This document shows, piece after piece, positions 27,738-36,237 of a DNA stretch of 64,000 nucleotides (the stretch's first letter is position 1; each line of letters begins with the position of its first letter). The stretch lies in the NCBI GenBank assembly GCA_016719615.1, contig JADJYQ010000001.1, positions 1,338,501 through 1,402,500 on the forward strand, given 5' to 3'. The translations under genes were made by a program, and so were the position numbers. The DNA is from Saprospiraceae bacterium. Its GTDB lineage: Bacteria; Bacteroidota; Bacteroidia; Chitinophagales; Saprospiraceae. The notes under the pieces are model-generated. The model was not told the origin of the DNA, did no database searches, and was given only the letters and a program-made list of their open reading frames with translations.

Positions 27738-28849
27738 TTAAAGAAACTCTTCTACGGGTCTATAATCTAAATTAAATGCTTCTGCAACCCCTTTATAAAC
27801 AACTTGCCCTCCGAGGACATTTAAACCTAAACTGAGGGGTTTGCTTTCCTGGCAAGCTTTTTTCCAGCCTTTGTCGGCTAATTGGATTGCAAATGGCAAA
27901 GTCGCATTGGTAAGTGCCAGAGTTGAAGTAAATGGTACCGCTCCGGGCATATTAGCCACACAATAATGGACCACATCATCAATGATGTAAATAGGGTCGT
28001 CGTGAGTTGTGGGTTTGCTTGTTTCCATACATCCGCCCTGATCAATGGCAACATCTACCAGAACTGTTCCATCTTGCATGGTTGCAAGCATGTCGCGCGT
28101 GATAAGACTGGGCGCTTTTGCACCGGGATCAGCACAGCTCCAATAATTAAATCGTGCGTTTTTATCAAATTCCGAATCGTCAACTCGTTTGAATACATCG
28201 TGGTTACGTTGGCCGGTAGCACATCCGCCAAATAGCGTAGTCTCGGCAAATTGATATCCAGAATAATGACCTGAGCACCCATTCCAGCAGCCATTTTAGC
28301 GGCCTGGGTTCCAACAATTCCACCACCAAGAACCAATACTTTTGCTGGAGGTACACCGGGAACACCGCCCAATAAAATACCTTTGCCTTTCTGTGGCTTT
28401 TCAAGGAATTTTGCTCCTTCCTGTATGGCCATTCTGCCGGCTACTTCAGACATCGGGATTAATAAAGGCAAACTTCTGTCTGCAAGTTCAACAGTTTCAT
28501 ACGCTAGACAAACAGCACCGCTTTTGAGCATGGCCTGTGTTAGAGGTTCATAAGATGCGAAGTGAAAATAAGTAAATACCAGTTGTTGCTCTTTGATTAA
28601 AGGGTATTCAGATGCAATAGGCTCTTTGACTTTCATAATCATTTCAGCTTTCGCATATACAGATTCTATATCTGCTAGTATGGCAGCACCTGCATCCTTG
28701 TAATCTTGGTCTGAAAAACCACTACCTATACCGGCAGTAGTTTGAACATAAACTTCATGACCTCTTTTTTTTAATTCCAGAGCACCCGCAGGGGTCAGTG
28801 CGACTCTGTTTTCATTACTTTTAATTTCTTTTGGAACTCCAATGATCAT
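27738..28849 (-). CDS. ald: Alanine dehydrogenase, frameshifted
   Basis: NAD-dependent deamination of L-alanine to pyruvate and ammonia. The start is at MIIGVPKEIKSNENRVALTP; an upstream in-frame ATG (28948) adds 33 residues unlike the family. The protein has KVKEPIASEYPLI, FTYFHFA, the Rossmann GGGIVGTQAA and, in the second frame, AIDQGGCMETSKPTTHDDP and HYCVANMPGAVP. The frame breaks at 28123-28124, where a third C (plus strand) restores IIGAVLIPGAKAPSLITRDM. The repaired protein has 370 residues, exactly the family length, so a sequencing indel is likelier than a pseudogene. Confidence 0.92.
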
Positions 28850-28907
28850 ATGAGAATTGTTTTTCGATGGGGCGAAAATACGAATTGGATGATAAAGAGT
28901 GGACCTA

Positions 28908-28939
28908 AAAAAGAAAGCCCGTATACAGTTATACGGGCA
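28908..28939 (-). terminator. Hairpin with U tract, downstream member of a pair
   Basis: A perfect 9-bp stem GCCCGTATA/TATACGGGC (28918-28926 and 28931-28939) with a 4-nt loop, followed on the minus strand by TTTCTTTTTT. Eight bases beyond it on the plus strand begins an 18-base motif (CATTTAATAACCAAAACT) that recurs near the second hairpin. It may terminate a small transcript upstream of ald. Confidence 0.65.
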
Positions 28940-29091
28940 AATCTTCATTTAATAACCAAAACTCAAAACTCGAAGAAGATTGTATAACTAAATTTAACTT
29001 ATTGAATATGAACAAGGTAATGTTTACAGACGGCTTGGGGGAGCCAAAGTATAACTTGAAAAGCAAGTTATTAATGGATGGAATATCCCTT

Positions 29092-29121
29092 AAATAAAAA
29101 AGCTCGTGACTTTTCACGAGC
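29092..29121 (-). terminator. Intrinsic terminator, probably ending the mqnD transcript
   Basis: Perfect 8-bp stem GCTCGTGA/TCACGAGC (29102-29109 and 29114-29121) with a CTTT loop, followed on the minus strand by TTTTTTATTT. It is about 140 bp downstream of the mqnD stop. Confidence 0.75.
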
Positions 29122-29264
29122 AAAAACGAATTTTACATTTAATAACCAAAACTTACACAATGTAAATATATTACATATTATGGATATATTTAATATGTAA
29201 ATGATTAAAATTTAATATTTATTATAAATTTATATTATTGAATATATAATATATTAAAAAACAA

Positions 29265-30092
29265 TTAAATAAATAATTCTAAATGCTCATCGTTGGGCTC
29301 AGTGGGGAGCTGATTTAAAAAACAAATGGCCTTTTTTCCCAATGGCCCAATTTCTTGACTGTATTTGTTTACATACAATCGGATATGGTCAAGAATAACC
29401 TGAGCATCCATTTCATGGGCATAAGATTTAATAAAGGGTAGTAGCTTATCAAAATGCTGATAGGCATATTCTAGACTCCGCTGAATTTGGATTTTGATCA
29501 TCATTTTTAATTCTGGATCCAGATTTCGTCTAATGGCTATGACCCCAAGTGGTATGGGAAGTCCGGTTTGATTTACCCACAATGAGCCTAAATCTTCAAT
29601 CAGATGAAGGTTTTTGGACTGATATGTGAATCTTGACTCGTGAATAATCAGTCCTGCATCAAAATGATCATTCATTACTCGGTCTTCAATTTTAGAAAAA
29701 AGAAGCGGTGTCGTCTTTATACATCCTGGAAATAAATGCTTCAATAAAAAATATGCTGTTGTATCATAACCGGGTATCGCAATGGTCCACAATGATGATG
29801 GCGGTCCTGATTTCCACTTATGCGAGATCAATAAAGGTCCGTTATCTTCACCCATTGCGGCCCCAACCGTAAGAATTTGGTAATGCTGTCTTAAATTTTT
29901 GATTTGAGCGGCACTGATTTTGATAAGATCATAGGATTCGTCACGTGCAAGTTCATTTAATTGTTGGATATCATAATATTCAGCATGAATCTTAAAAGCT
30001 GGATCCTCATTAATAAGACCGTTGATCCAAGCTCCAAAAATATATGTATCATTGGGGCAGGGAGAAATAGCTAATTTTAAACTTCTGTTCAT
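29265..30092 (-). CDS. mqnD: 1,4-dihydroxy-6-naphthoate synthase
   Basis: Converts cyclic dehypoxanthine futalosine to 1,4-dihydroxy-6-naphthoate in the futalosine route to menaquinone. The 275-residue protein begins with the signature SPCPNDTYIF and keeps the periplasmic-binding-protein-like fold of the family (ISAAQI, HESRFTY, GLPIPLGVIAIRR). It indicates menaquinone-based respiration by the futalosine rather than the Men pathway. Its ATG faces the RluA ATG across just two bases, so both promoters must lie inside neighbouring coding sequence. Confidence 0.93.
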   Translation of the reverse strand: MNRSLKLAISPCPNDTYIFGAWINGLINEDPAFKIHAEYYDIQQLNELARDESYDLIKISAAQIKNLRQHYQILTVGAAMGEDNGPLLISHKWKSGPPSSLWTIAIPGYDTTAYFLLKHLFPGCIKTTPLLFSKIEDRVMNDHFDAGLIIHESRFTYQSKNLHLIEDLGSLWVNQTGLPIPLGVIAIRRNLDPELKMMIKIQIQRSLEYAYQHFDKLLPFIKSYAHEMDAQVILDHIRLYVNKYSQEIGPLGKKAICFLNQLPTEPNDEHLELFI

Positions 30093-30094
30093 TT

Positions 30095-30796
30095 ATGTTG
30101 AATCTCGATAAAATCACACTCTACGAGGACAATCACCTGATTATCCTTGACAAACCTTCAGGTGTTCTATCTCAGGGAGATTACACCGGAGATCCAAATT
30201 TATTTGATTTATTGAAAGATCATCTTAAAGTTAAATACCAAAAACCGGGAAATGTTTATTTAGCTTTGGTAAATAGATTGGACAGGCCCGTCAGTGGGAT
30301 TATTCTTTTTGGAAAAACATCTAAAGCGGCAGCCCGACTCCACAAAATGATGCAGGATGGAAGTATTCAGAAAAATTACCTGGCGATCTGCGAAGGTCAT
30401 CCAATCAAAGAACAAGCAACGCTGGAGCACTACCTTATCAAAGATGAAGCTAAAAACAAAACCCGGGTTTACGAAGAACCCAGAAAAGATGCTAAGAAAT
30501 GCATCCTCCATTACAAAGCATTGGCTAATATCCATGGCCATTGTTTATTGGAAGTAGAATTGAAAACGGGAAGGTCACATCAAATCAGAGCGCAATTAGC
30601 TCATATCTCTTGTCCGGTAGTCGGGGATACCAAATACGGTAAAATGCACAAAGGGGTAGAAAGCGACCTTGCTTTACATGCCTACGCCTTAGATTTTGAA
30701 CATCCGGTCAGCAAGGAAGCCATCCATATTCGCTGTTTGCCTAAGAGTGGCAAGTTTTGGTATGAGTTTAGGGCCTTCTTTAATAAATTGCCTTAA
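30095..30796 (+). CDS. RluA family RNA pseudouridine synthase
   Basis: A 233-residue pseudouridine synthase lacking an S4 domain. Family motifs: ILDKPSGVLSQ, the catalytic NRLDRPVSGI (aspartate of the RLD motif), NYLAICEG, TGRSHQIRAQLAHI and GDTKYGK. Target site cannot be assigned; small S4-less members modify 23S rRNA or tRNA. No in-frame alternative start reproduces the family N-terminus better. Confidence 0.92.
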   Translation: MLNLDKITLYEDNHLIILDKPSGVLSQGDYTGDPNLFDLLKDHLKVKYQKPGNVYLALVNRLDRPVSGIILFGKTSKAAARLHKMMQDGSIQKNYLAICEGHPIKEQATLEHYLIKDEAKNKTRVYEEPRKDAKKCILHYKALANIHGHCLLEVELKTGRSHQIRAQLAHISCPVVGDTKYGKMHKGVESDLALHAYALDFEHPVSKEAIHIRCLPKSGKFWYEFRAFFNKLP

Positions 30797-30895
30797 TCTA
30801 TTTTCTATTCTAAAAGCCCGATTTTTAATGCTCGGTTAGCGCATTATTATTGTACTCGAAACCTAGGGAACATCCTTTGAGGATTCCGTTCATTA

Positions 30896-30948
30896 AATTA
30901 TTTAAGTGCTTAAATAATTGGTTGATAAGCATTTATCAAATTGATCAA
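30896..30948. repeat. Cluster of three consecutive palindromes upstream of the SRP RNA
   Basis: AATTATTTAAG/CTTAAATAATT (30896-30906, 30909-30919, 2-nt spacer), then TTGATAA/TTATCAA (30922-30928, 30933-30939), then TTGATCAA (30941-30948). All arms are perfect. They lie 33 bp upstream of the SRP promoter. None is followed by a U tract, so operator sites or DNA structure are likelier than terminators. Confidence 0.6.
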
Positions 30949-30980
30949 CTCCAAAATAAAGCTTATTTGCAAATGATTGA

Positions 30981-31011
30981 CTTGGTGCTCCTAACATTTC
31001 GCTTATTTTTG
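30981..31011 (+). promoter_or_regulatory. SRP RNA promoter
   Basis: CTTG at 30981-30984 and TATTTTTG at 31004-31011, separated by exactly 19 bp, fit the Bacteroidota TTTG-N19-TAnnTTTG promoter. The predicted start (about 5-7 bp beyond) coincides with the 5' arm of the SRP RNA. Confidence 0.75.
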
Positions 31012-31013
31012 CG

Positions 31014-31104
31014 CCGTAAGAGTTCACGACCAGCTCCTGCTGAATCCCCCAGGGCAGAAATGCAGCAAGGGTGAGTGGTCGAGCGGTGCGATGAGCTCTT
31101 ACAT
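31014..31104 (+). ncRNA. ffs: Signal recognition particle RNA, small bacterial type
   Basis: About 90 nt. The conserved apical segment CCCAGGGCAGAAATGCAGC with following AAGGGT (about 31049-31073) is the Bacteroidota version of the Ffh-binding loop. The ends pair: GTAAGAGTTC (31016-31025) with GAGCTCTTAC (31093-31102), one wobble. A well-spaced promoter sits directly upstream. The RNA partners Ffh to target nascent membrane proteins. Confidence 0.88.
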
Positions 31105-31126
31105 TTTACCAGTAAATCTCCTCCCC

Positions 31127-31798
31127 ATGAAGTTCTTTATTGACACAGCCAAAATCGACCATATCAAAGAAGCAAAAGATCTTGGAATATTGGATGGTGT
31201 CACTACCAATCCCAGCTTAATGGCCAAGGAAGGGATCACCGGTAGGCAAAATATCTACCGGCACTATAAAAAAATCTGCGATTTGGTTGCCGGAGATGTC
31301 AGCGCAGAGGTTATCTCCACCGAATATAAAGGCATGATGAAAGAGGCAAGAGACCTTGCCGAAATCGCTGAAAATATCGTCGTTAAAATACCAATGATCA
31401 AAGATGGAATTAAAGCCATCAGCGAATTGACCGGTCTTGGCATTAAAACCAATTGTACCCTGGTATTCAGCGCCGGGCAGGCTATTTTGGTCGCTAAAGC
31501 CGGAGCTACTTATATCTCTCCGTTTATAGGTCGTATCGATGACACCAATTGGGATGGAATGCAGCTGATCAGCGATATATTCGACATTTATTCGCTACAG
31601 AGTTATGAGACAGAAATCCTGGCTGCTTCGATTCGCAATGGACTCCATATCGTAGAAGCTGCAAAAGCCGGAGCAGATGTGGTGACTTGTCCCCTCGATG
31701 CCATTTTATCTCTTTTAAAACATCCGCTTACCGATATCGGTTTGCAAAAATTTTTAGAAGATCACCAAAAAGCCCAGGAACTGTTTTCAAAGAGTTAA
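31127..31798 (+). CDS. Transaldolase / fructose-6-phosphate aldolase (TalC type)
   Basis: A 223-residue short transaldolase of the TalC/FSA subfamily, a cytoplasmic enzyme of the pentose phosphate network. It begins MKFFIDTAKIDHIKEA with GVTTNPSL, the Schiff-base lysine region NIVVKIPMIKDG, and TNCTLVFSAGQA. The ATG at 31091 overlaps the SRP RNA and adds 12 unrelated residues, so 31127 is used. Transaldolase and aldolase specificity cannot be separated by eye. Its 3' end overlaps the convergent phosphorylase gene by 12 bp. Confidence 0.92.
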   Translation: MKFFIDTAKIDHIKEAKDLGILDGVTTNPSLMAKEGITGRQNIYRHYKKICDLVAGDVSAEVISTEYKGMMKEARDLAEIAENIVVKIPMIKDGIKAISELTGLGIKTNCTLVFSAGQAILVAKAGATYISPFIGRIDDTNWDGMQLISDIFDIYSLQSYETEILAASIRNGLHIVEAAKAGADVVTCPLDAILSLLKHPLTDIGLQKFLEDHQKAQELFSKS

Positions 31799-32632
31799 GA
31801 TCTTTTCCAAACTTATTTTGATCATTTTTTCAATCGTTTGTTCCGGATTGGCTGAAAACTGATGGTTTATTCTGTTAGCCAATATGGCATTGATGGATAT
31901 AGCACGATGCCCAAAATATTTTGACAAACCATAAATTCCGGCAGTTTCCATCTCCAGATTACAAATGATTCCAAATTCTTCAGTTTCTATGCGGCTCCAG
32001 TCTTCTAAAAGCTTATTTTCTAATAAGCGGTTGCTCCTTCCTTGGGGTACATAAAATCCATCACAGGTCATGGTTGTTCCTTCTAAAAATTCTCGGCATT
32101 TGAAATGGCTCAACAATGCTGCATCACATTCACATAGATAGACCGGCATAGCCGGGAAGCCGCTCAGTCCTTCGATTTCCGGCATCCTTTTTATGGCTTC
32201 ACAAGGATAATAGGACAGAAAACAACTTCTATGAATGACCTGGCTACTGATGAGTAGACTGTCTATCGGAATGGTATCTTGTATAGCACCTGAAGTGCCC
32301 AATCTTATAAAAGTTAATGGCGTGAATCCTTTTTTCGTGCACTCATCAATACTGTGGCCATTGAATAAATAGTCAATTTCATTGATCACAATATCAATGT
32401 TGTCTACGCCAATGCCGGTTGAAACGACGCTGATTTTTTTTGAACCTATAGATCCTGTAGTAGTTATAAATTCGCGACTTTGTTTGCAAATATCAATGGT
32501 GTCAAAATACTTGCTAACTTGTTCGGCGCGATTTGGGTCGCCAACCGTGATAATCGTATCTGCTAGATCGTCGCGAAAAATATTTAAATGATAAATACTT
32601 CCATCTTTATTTGTAATCCAGTTTGTATCCAT
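31787..32632 (-). CDS. Nucleoside phosphorylase (PNP/UDP family, uridine phosphorylase-like)
   Basis: A 281-residue member of the trimeric/hexameric PNP-UDP family: VGDPNRAEQV (phosphate binding), VSTGIGVDNIDIVINEI, RLGTSGAIQ, and the late NLEMETAGIYGL that contacts the ribose. It releases a base and ribose 1-phosphate from nucleosides. This fits salvage of nucleosides that the exported nucleases in this window could supply, though the link is inference. Base preference is not certain. Confidence 0.88.
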   Translation of the reverse strand: MDTNWITNKDGSIYHLNIFRDDLADTIITVGDPNRAEQVSKYFDTIDICKQSREFITTTGSIGSKKISVVSTGIGVDNIDIVINEIDYLFNGHSIDECTKKGFTPLTFIRLGTSGAIQDTIPIDSLLISSQVIHRSCFLSYYPCEAIKRMPEIEGLSGFPAMPVYLCECDAALLSHFKCREFLEGTTMTCDGFYVPQGRSNRLLENKLLEDWSRIETEEFGIICNLEMETAGIYGLSKYFGHRAISINAILANRINHQFSANPEQTIEKMIKISLEKILTL

Positions 32633-32645
32633 AAGTTATCCTAAC

Positions 32646-33005
32646 ATGAAGAAAATAAAAGTTTTTCACCTGACACACTGCGGTACGTGTAAAAAAATAC
32701 TAAACTCATTTGATACTTCTGTTTGCAGTTTGCAAGATATCAAAGAAACGAAGATCAAAGCAGATGAACTGGATAAAATGGCCAAATTGATAGGATCCTA
32801 CGAAGCATTGTTTAGCCGAAAAGCTGTGAAATATCAGACCATGGGATTAAAAGATAAAGTCCTGACCGAAAAGGATTATCGGAAATTAATATTGGAAGAT
32901 TATACCTTCCTAAAAAGGCCGGTCATGTGGTCCGGAAAAACGGTTTTGGCCGGGCATACCAAAGAAGCCATACAAGGCATGATCGATCTGGTAAATGCCA
33001 CTTGA
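32646..33005 (+). CDS. ArsC/Spx-like protein
   Basis: A 119-residue thioredoxin-fold protein of the ArsC family: HCGTCKKIL at residues about 11-19 with the active-site cysteines, EALFSRKAVKYQ, and the substrate-loop-like LKRPVMWSGKTVLAGHTKE. Despite the family name, isolated members often are not arsenate reductases, and no ars operon surrounds it. It is divergent from the nucleoside phosphorylase across 13 bp. Confidence 0.8.
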   Translation: MKKIKVFHLTHCGTCKKILNSFDTSVCSLQDIKETKIKADELDKMAKLIGSYEALFSRKAVKYQTMGLKDKVLTEKDYRKLILEDYTFLKRPVMWSGKTVLAGHTKEAIQGMIDLVNAT

Positions 33006-33027
33006 CTTTCCAGGAAAGCGAAAGGTT

Positions 33028-33549
33028 TCACAGACATAGTAATGCGATCTTTTCTGTGAAAATGAAATTGCTCATATTTCCGGCACGGTCCAAAATGTTT
33101 AATTTAAACTGAAGACTATCTACTGGAAATTGTGGCGGATTGCTGCAGGGAGGTATCCCATTTGGAAACAGGCAACAGGTCGTGAATAATAAAACTTGGA
33201 TATTGCCTTTTTGCAAAGCACCATTTGAAGGTGGAAGATCTGGAATTTTAAAACGATCATATATACTTTGGGTTCGCTCGTCGTAAACAAAAACTTCAGA
33301 CCTTGCATCAGTGCTTCCAAATCCAAAATCACCATCTCCATCTTCGAAGCGAAACTCCAGCCACAATGAATCCTGGTTTAAATCTCCTTGGATCATGCTA
33401 GACTTACTTAAACCAATGAGCTCTATCTTTGGTGTTTTATCTCCTGGATTTTCTGAAGTACAATGGATCAAAGAAAAAAGGAGGCAGCAGCCAATAAACC
33501 CTGCAATACAGGTCTTTGCTGAAATATACTGAGCTTTGTGACAAGACAT
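33028..33549 (-). CDS. Hypothetical lipoprotein
   Basis: A 173-residue protein from ATG 33549. The N-terminus carries a hydrophobic stretch ending SLIHCTSENPG, a plausible lipobox. The mature part is beta-like, with FRFEDGDGDFGFG (possible calcium-binding Asp/Gly loop) and a cysteine-rich FTTCCLFPNGIPPC stretch. A longer start (33645) would run into the divergent LuxE-like gene. I do not recognise the family; such small lipoproteins are frequent in Saprospiria-like genomes. Confidence 0.6.
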   Translation of the reverse strand: MSCHKAQYISAKTCIAGFIGCCLLFSLIHCTSENPGDKTPKIELIGLSKSSMIQGDLNQDSLWLEFRFEDGDGDFGFGSTDARSEVFVYDERTQSIYDRFKIPDLPPSNGALQKGNIQVLLFTTCCLFPNGIPPCSNPPQFPVDSLQFKLNILDRAGNMSNFIFTEKIALLCL

Positions 33550-33558
33550 TTGACGAAT

Positions 33559-34542
33559 ATGAACTTCGAAGATAGACTTTTGAATGTAAACGAAACATCG
33601 TTTGAGGAGATTGCCCTCCAAATTTTTCAATATCAGGCAACACATAATCTTGTTTATGCTGAATTTTTGAAAAATTTATCGACAGAACCAGCTAAAATCA
33701 AGAGTTTAGATCACATTCCTCATATGCCAGTTGAAGTATTTAAATATAGGGAGCTTAAAACCGGAACCTGGATACCGCAAACTTATTTTGAATCAAGTGG
33801 AACCACAAAACAATATTTAGCAAAACATCTGATCAGATCTCTTGACTGGTATCATTTCATTGCAAAGAATTGTTTTGAGTGTCACTTTGGTAGCTTGAGC
33901 AATTTTACATTTAGTGCTTTATTGCCAGGTTATTTGGAGCGGAAACATTCCTCTCTTGTCAATATGGTGCAATATTTTATGGATGAATCGGGAAGTCAAA
34001 ATAAGGGTGCATTTTTTATAAATGAATTTAATGCATTGCAATCTTTTTTAAAAATGAATTCGGGAAACAAAGTGCCCGTACTTTTCGGAGTCAGGTTTGC
34101 ACTGCTGGACTTTGCAGATCACTTTCCTGGTGATTATTCCGGACTGCACATCATCGAGACGGGAGGCATGAAGGGGAGACGACGGGAAGTCAGCAACGAA
34201 GATTTTTTGGAGGATATGTATTCAAAAATGAAGGGAATCCGGATGATTGGTGAATATGGAATGACGGAATTGACCTCACAAGCTTATGCCTTGGAGCCTC
34301 AAAAATTTCGGGCTGCACCTTGGTTGAAATTTTCTGTAACCAATCCTACGATTCCTGGGATTCCCTTATCTGTAGGCCAACGCGGTTGTATCCGAATTGT
34401 GGATTTGGCAAACATAAACACTTGTTCGTTTTTGCAAACTTCAGATATGGGTGTCATTTCTTCAGATGGGTCACTGCAGATATTGGGTAGATTAGACTCG
34501 TCTGAATCTCGCGGATGTGGTTTGCTTTATGAAGACAGTTAA
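33559..34542 (+). CDS. LuxE/PaaK-like acyl-protein synthetase
   Basis: A 327-residue adenylate-forming enzyme of the LuxE family: FESSGTTKQYLAKHL (ATP-binding SSGTT loop), VPVLFGVRFALLDF, ETGGMKGRRREVS and IGEYGMTELTSQAY (adenylation core). LuxE activates a fatty acid and transfers it to an enzyme cysteine. No LuxC reductase is present, so bioluminescence is not implied. Bacteroidota carry such orphans near surface polysaccharide or lipid genes. The start at 33559 follows an in-frame GTG at 33538 that would overlap the divergent lipoprotein gene. Confidence 0.82.
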   Translation: MNFEDRLLNVNETSFEEIALQIFQYQATHNLVYAEFLKNLSTEPAKIKSLDHIPHMPVEVFKYRELKTGTWIPQTYFESSGTTKQYLAKHLIRSLDWYHFIAKNCFECHFGSLSNFTFSALLPGYLERKHSSLVNMVQYFMDESGSQNKGAFFINEFNALQSFLKMNSGNKVPVLFGVRFALLDFADHFPGDYSGLHIIETGGMKGRRREVSNEDFLEDMYSKMKGIRMIGEYGMTELTSQAYALEPQKFRAAPWLKFSVTNPTIPGIPLSVGQRGCIRIVDLANINTCSFLQTSDMGVISSDGSLQILGRLDSSESRGCGLLYEDS

Positions 34543-34667
34543 ATCAAAGGGTATCTGCTCTGCTCTGTCAAAGACTGCATCGGAGCGATAGAAAAACTCA
34601 GTTTTCCAAACGGATCATCAATCAGAACTTTTATCATGAACTATAAGAATAACTAAAGTCTGAACGA

Positions 34668-36113
34668 TTATTTCATAAATCCTTCCGTGATCCAATCAGC
34701 TAACAGTTGTCTGTTTTTTGGGAAAAGTATCCTCTTTCGATCTTCAGGATTGTGGATATTGGCCAGCTCTATAAATACCGGCTCTGGATCGGAATTTCGG
34801 ACTACATACAAAGGCCGTGCACTCACCGTTCCATTGTATTCCCGGGTCTTTCGATAGACCTGATACTTTTCTTCAAATACATTTTGAATATCTATTGCTT
34901 TTTTCTTGCTGGCAGTACTTTCTGATTGATAATAAAAGAAAACGTCTTGCCTATTTGCTTCACTTTGAGCATCTATGTGTAATGATAACATCCATTGTTT
35001 TGCAAAACCTTTCTTTTTATATTTTTTATACAGTTTATTCACTTTAGATATTCCCTGTTTTAATCTTTTCTTCTGGTTAATCGGAATTTTATATCCGCCA
35101 ATATTCGTCTCATCTTGATCGCAATCCAGATACATTTCATCGCGAATACCATCATTTTCATCTTCAACGATGATGTAAACAATGGCGCCATTCTCCATTA
35201 GGTTTTTAGCCAAACGCAAACTCACATCATAAGCATATTCATCTTCACAAATAGTGTATTGACCATCTACATTCTTAGCAATAGCACCCGGATCTGGTCC
35301 GCCATGACCGGGTACGATGTAAAAGACCTGATTATTCAGATCTGCAGTTTTTACATCTACTTTTTCGTATCGTTTTCCAAACAAGGGTACATTCAGCGAT
35401 TTTGAGGACACTTTCACAGCACTCCCAATTGCTAGTGATGAGGTTAGATTCGTTTCCGGGTTCAATAATTCTACTTCACCTGGACTTAACTTTCTTTCAG
35501 CAACCAGATTTGAAACAGCAGAGGATTTTCCCATCCCGGCGATTAAATATTGTTGCTTGCGGTCGAGTTTTTGAGTTTCTTTTTGAGATACAATAGGTTT
35601 ATCATTTTTTAAATATTGTGCGGCAACAAATTTATCTGATTTATCATCGGAGTTAGTCGTTTTTTCAATTTTTTGATCAGCCCAGGATCGCAAAATTTTA
35701 TTTATCTCAGGCACATAAATTTTTTGTGTCTTTGGTGTTTTGCTTCCAGGCTTGAGTTTTTCCTTTACAAGGTAATTGTTATAATTTTCAAGCCCTTTTA
35801 GGAGGGTACCATCATTCCAGCCTAAACTGCTTTTTAAACTTCTCCCATCATGCGGATGAGCAAATAATGGAAGTTTATAGATCCTGCCTTTCACTAGCTC
35901 AGAATTAGGTTTCATCTTGTTGATGGCATAAAATAATTTGAGATTGGCCGGATCTTCCAAAAGCTTATATTTTCGAAGCATAGAATATACACCATCTCCT
36001 TCTCGGGCTTTGATGGTCACATAACTCGCTTTCGATAATGGACTGGGCGTAGCGGAAATATTTTGATTTCCTGATAAAAGTAAAAATACCAGACTGATGA
36101 TAATGCTGCGCAT
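34668..36113 (-). CDS. N-acetylmuramoyl-L-alanine amidase, exported
   Basis: A 481-residue periplasmic cell-wall hydrolase. A signal peptide (about 1-21) precedes a LysM-like region (about 30-90, REGDGVYSMLRKYKLL and GRIYKLPLF), a long linker with a second LysM-like part, and a C-terminal Amidase_3 domain with all zinc/catalytic positions visible: VPGHGGPDPGA, the Glu of CEDEYAYDVSLRLAKNL, SLHIDAQ and PVFIELANIHNPEDR. It cuts the amide between MurNAc and the stem peptide, usually in cell separation. Confidence 0.9.
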   Translation of the reverse strand: MRSIIISLVFLLLSGNQNISATPSPLSKASYVTIKAREGDGVYSMLRKYKLLEDPANLKLFYAINKMKPNSELVKGRIYKLPLFAHPHDGRSLKSSLGWNDGTLLKGLENYNNYLVKEKLKPGSKTPKTQKIYVPEINKILRSWADQKIEKTTNSDDKSDKFVAAQYLKNDKPIVSQKETQKLDRKQQYLIAGMGKSSAVSNLVAERKLSPGEVELLNPETNLTSSLAIGSAVKVSSKSLNVPLFGKRYEKVDVKTADLNNQVFYIVPGHGGPDPGAIAKNVDGQYTICEDEYAYDVSLRLAKNLMENGAIVYIIVEDENDGIRDEMYLDCDQDETNIGGYKIPINQKKRLKQGISKVNKLYKKYKKKGFAKQWMLSLHIDAQSEANRQDVFFYYQSESTASKKKAIDIQNVFEEKYQVYRKTREYNGTVSARPLYVVRNSDPEPVFIELANIHNPEDRKRILFPKNRQLLADWITEGFMK

Positions 36114-36225
36114 ATCAATTATTTTGGATACAAATATATTATAAATATTTATAATTTATAATTCATTGTGGGACATAAATTTATAATTTATAAAAAATCA
36201 TTATATAATATACTGATATTCAGCT

Positions 36226-36233
36226 TACATTTG
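36226..36233 (+). promoter_or_regulatory. -7 element at the ccmB start
   Basis: TACATTTG ends four bases before the ccmB ATG (36238), so transcription from it would begin at or near the start codon (leaderless mRNA). No -33 TTTG is present in the surrounding very AT-rich DNA. Confidence 0.4.
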
Positions 36234-36237
36234 TCTA

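Larger units (their letters stand above)
28850..29264. other. Intergenic region with paired hairpin modules (possible small RNA)
   Basis: This 415-bp gap between mqnD and ald holds no convincing gene. It contains two minus-strand terminator-like hairpins, each preceded (minus strand) by the identical 18 bases AGTTTTGGTTATTAAATG, at 28947-28964 and 29138-29155. The rest is AT-rich. A 29-codon ORF on the plus strand (29008-29097) has no support. A small RNA ending at 28908 is possible. Confidence 0.5.

Noticed and set aside
29008..29097. 29-residue plus-strand ORF between the hairpins upstream of ald
   Set aside because: No promoter, no family resemblance; the region is better explained by minus-strand hairpins.
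30850..31074. 74-residue plus-strand ORF overlapping the SRP RNA region
   Set aside because: It runs through the palindrome cluster and the SRP RNA; composition is unlike a protein and no homology was recognised.
32646..33005. Arsenate reductase as a resistance gene
   Set aside because: No arsR, arsB or acr3 nearby, and isolated ArsC-like proteins are common; only family membership is claimed.
33559..34542. Bioluminescence (lux) cluster
   Set aside because: Only a LuxE-like gene is present, with no luxA, luxB, luxC or luxD.
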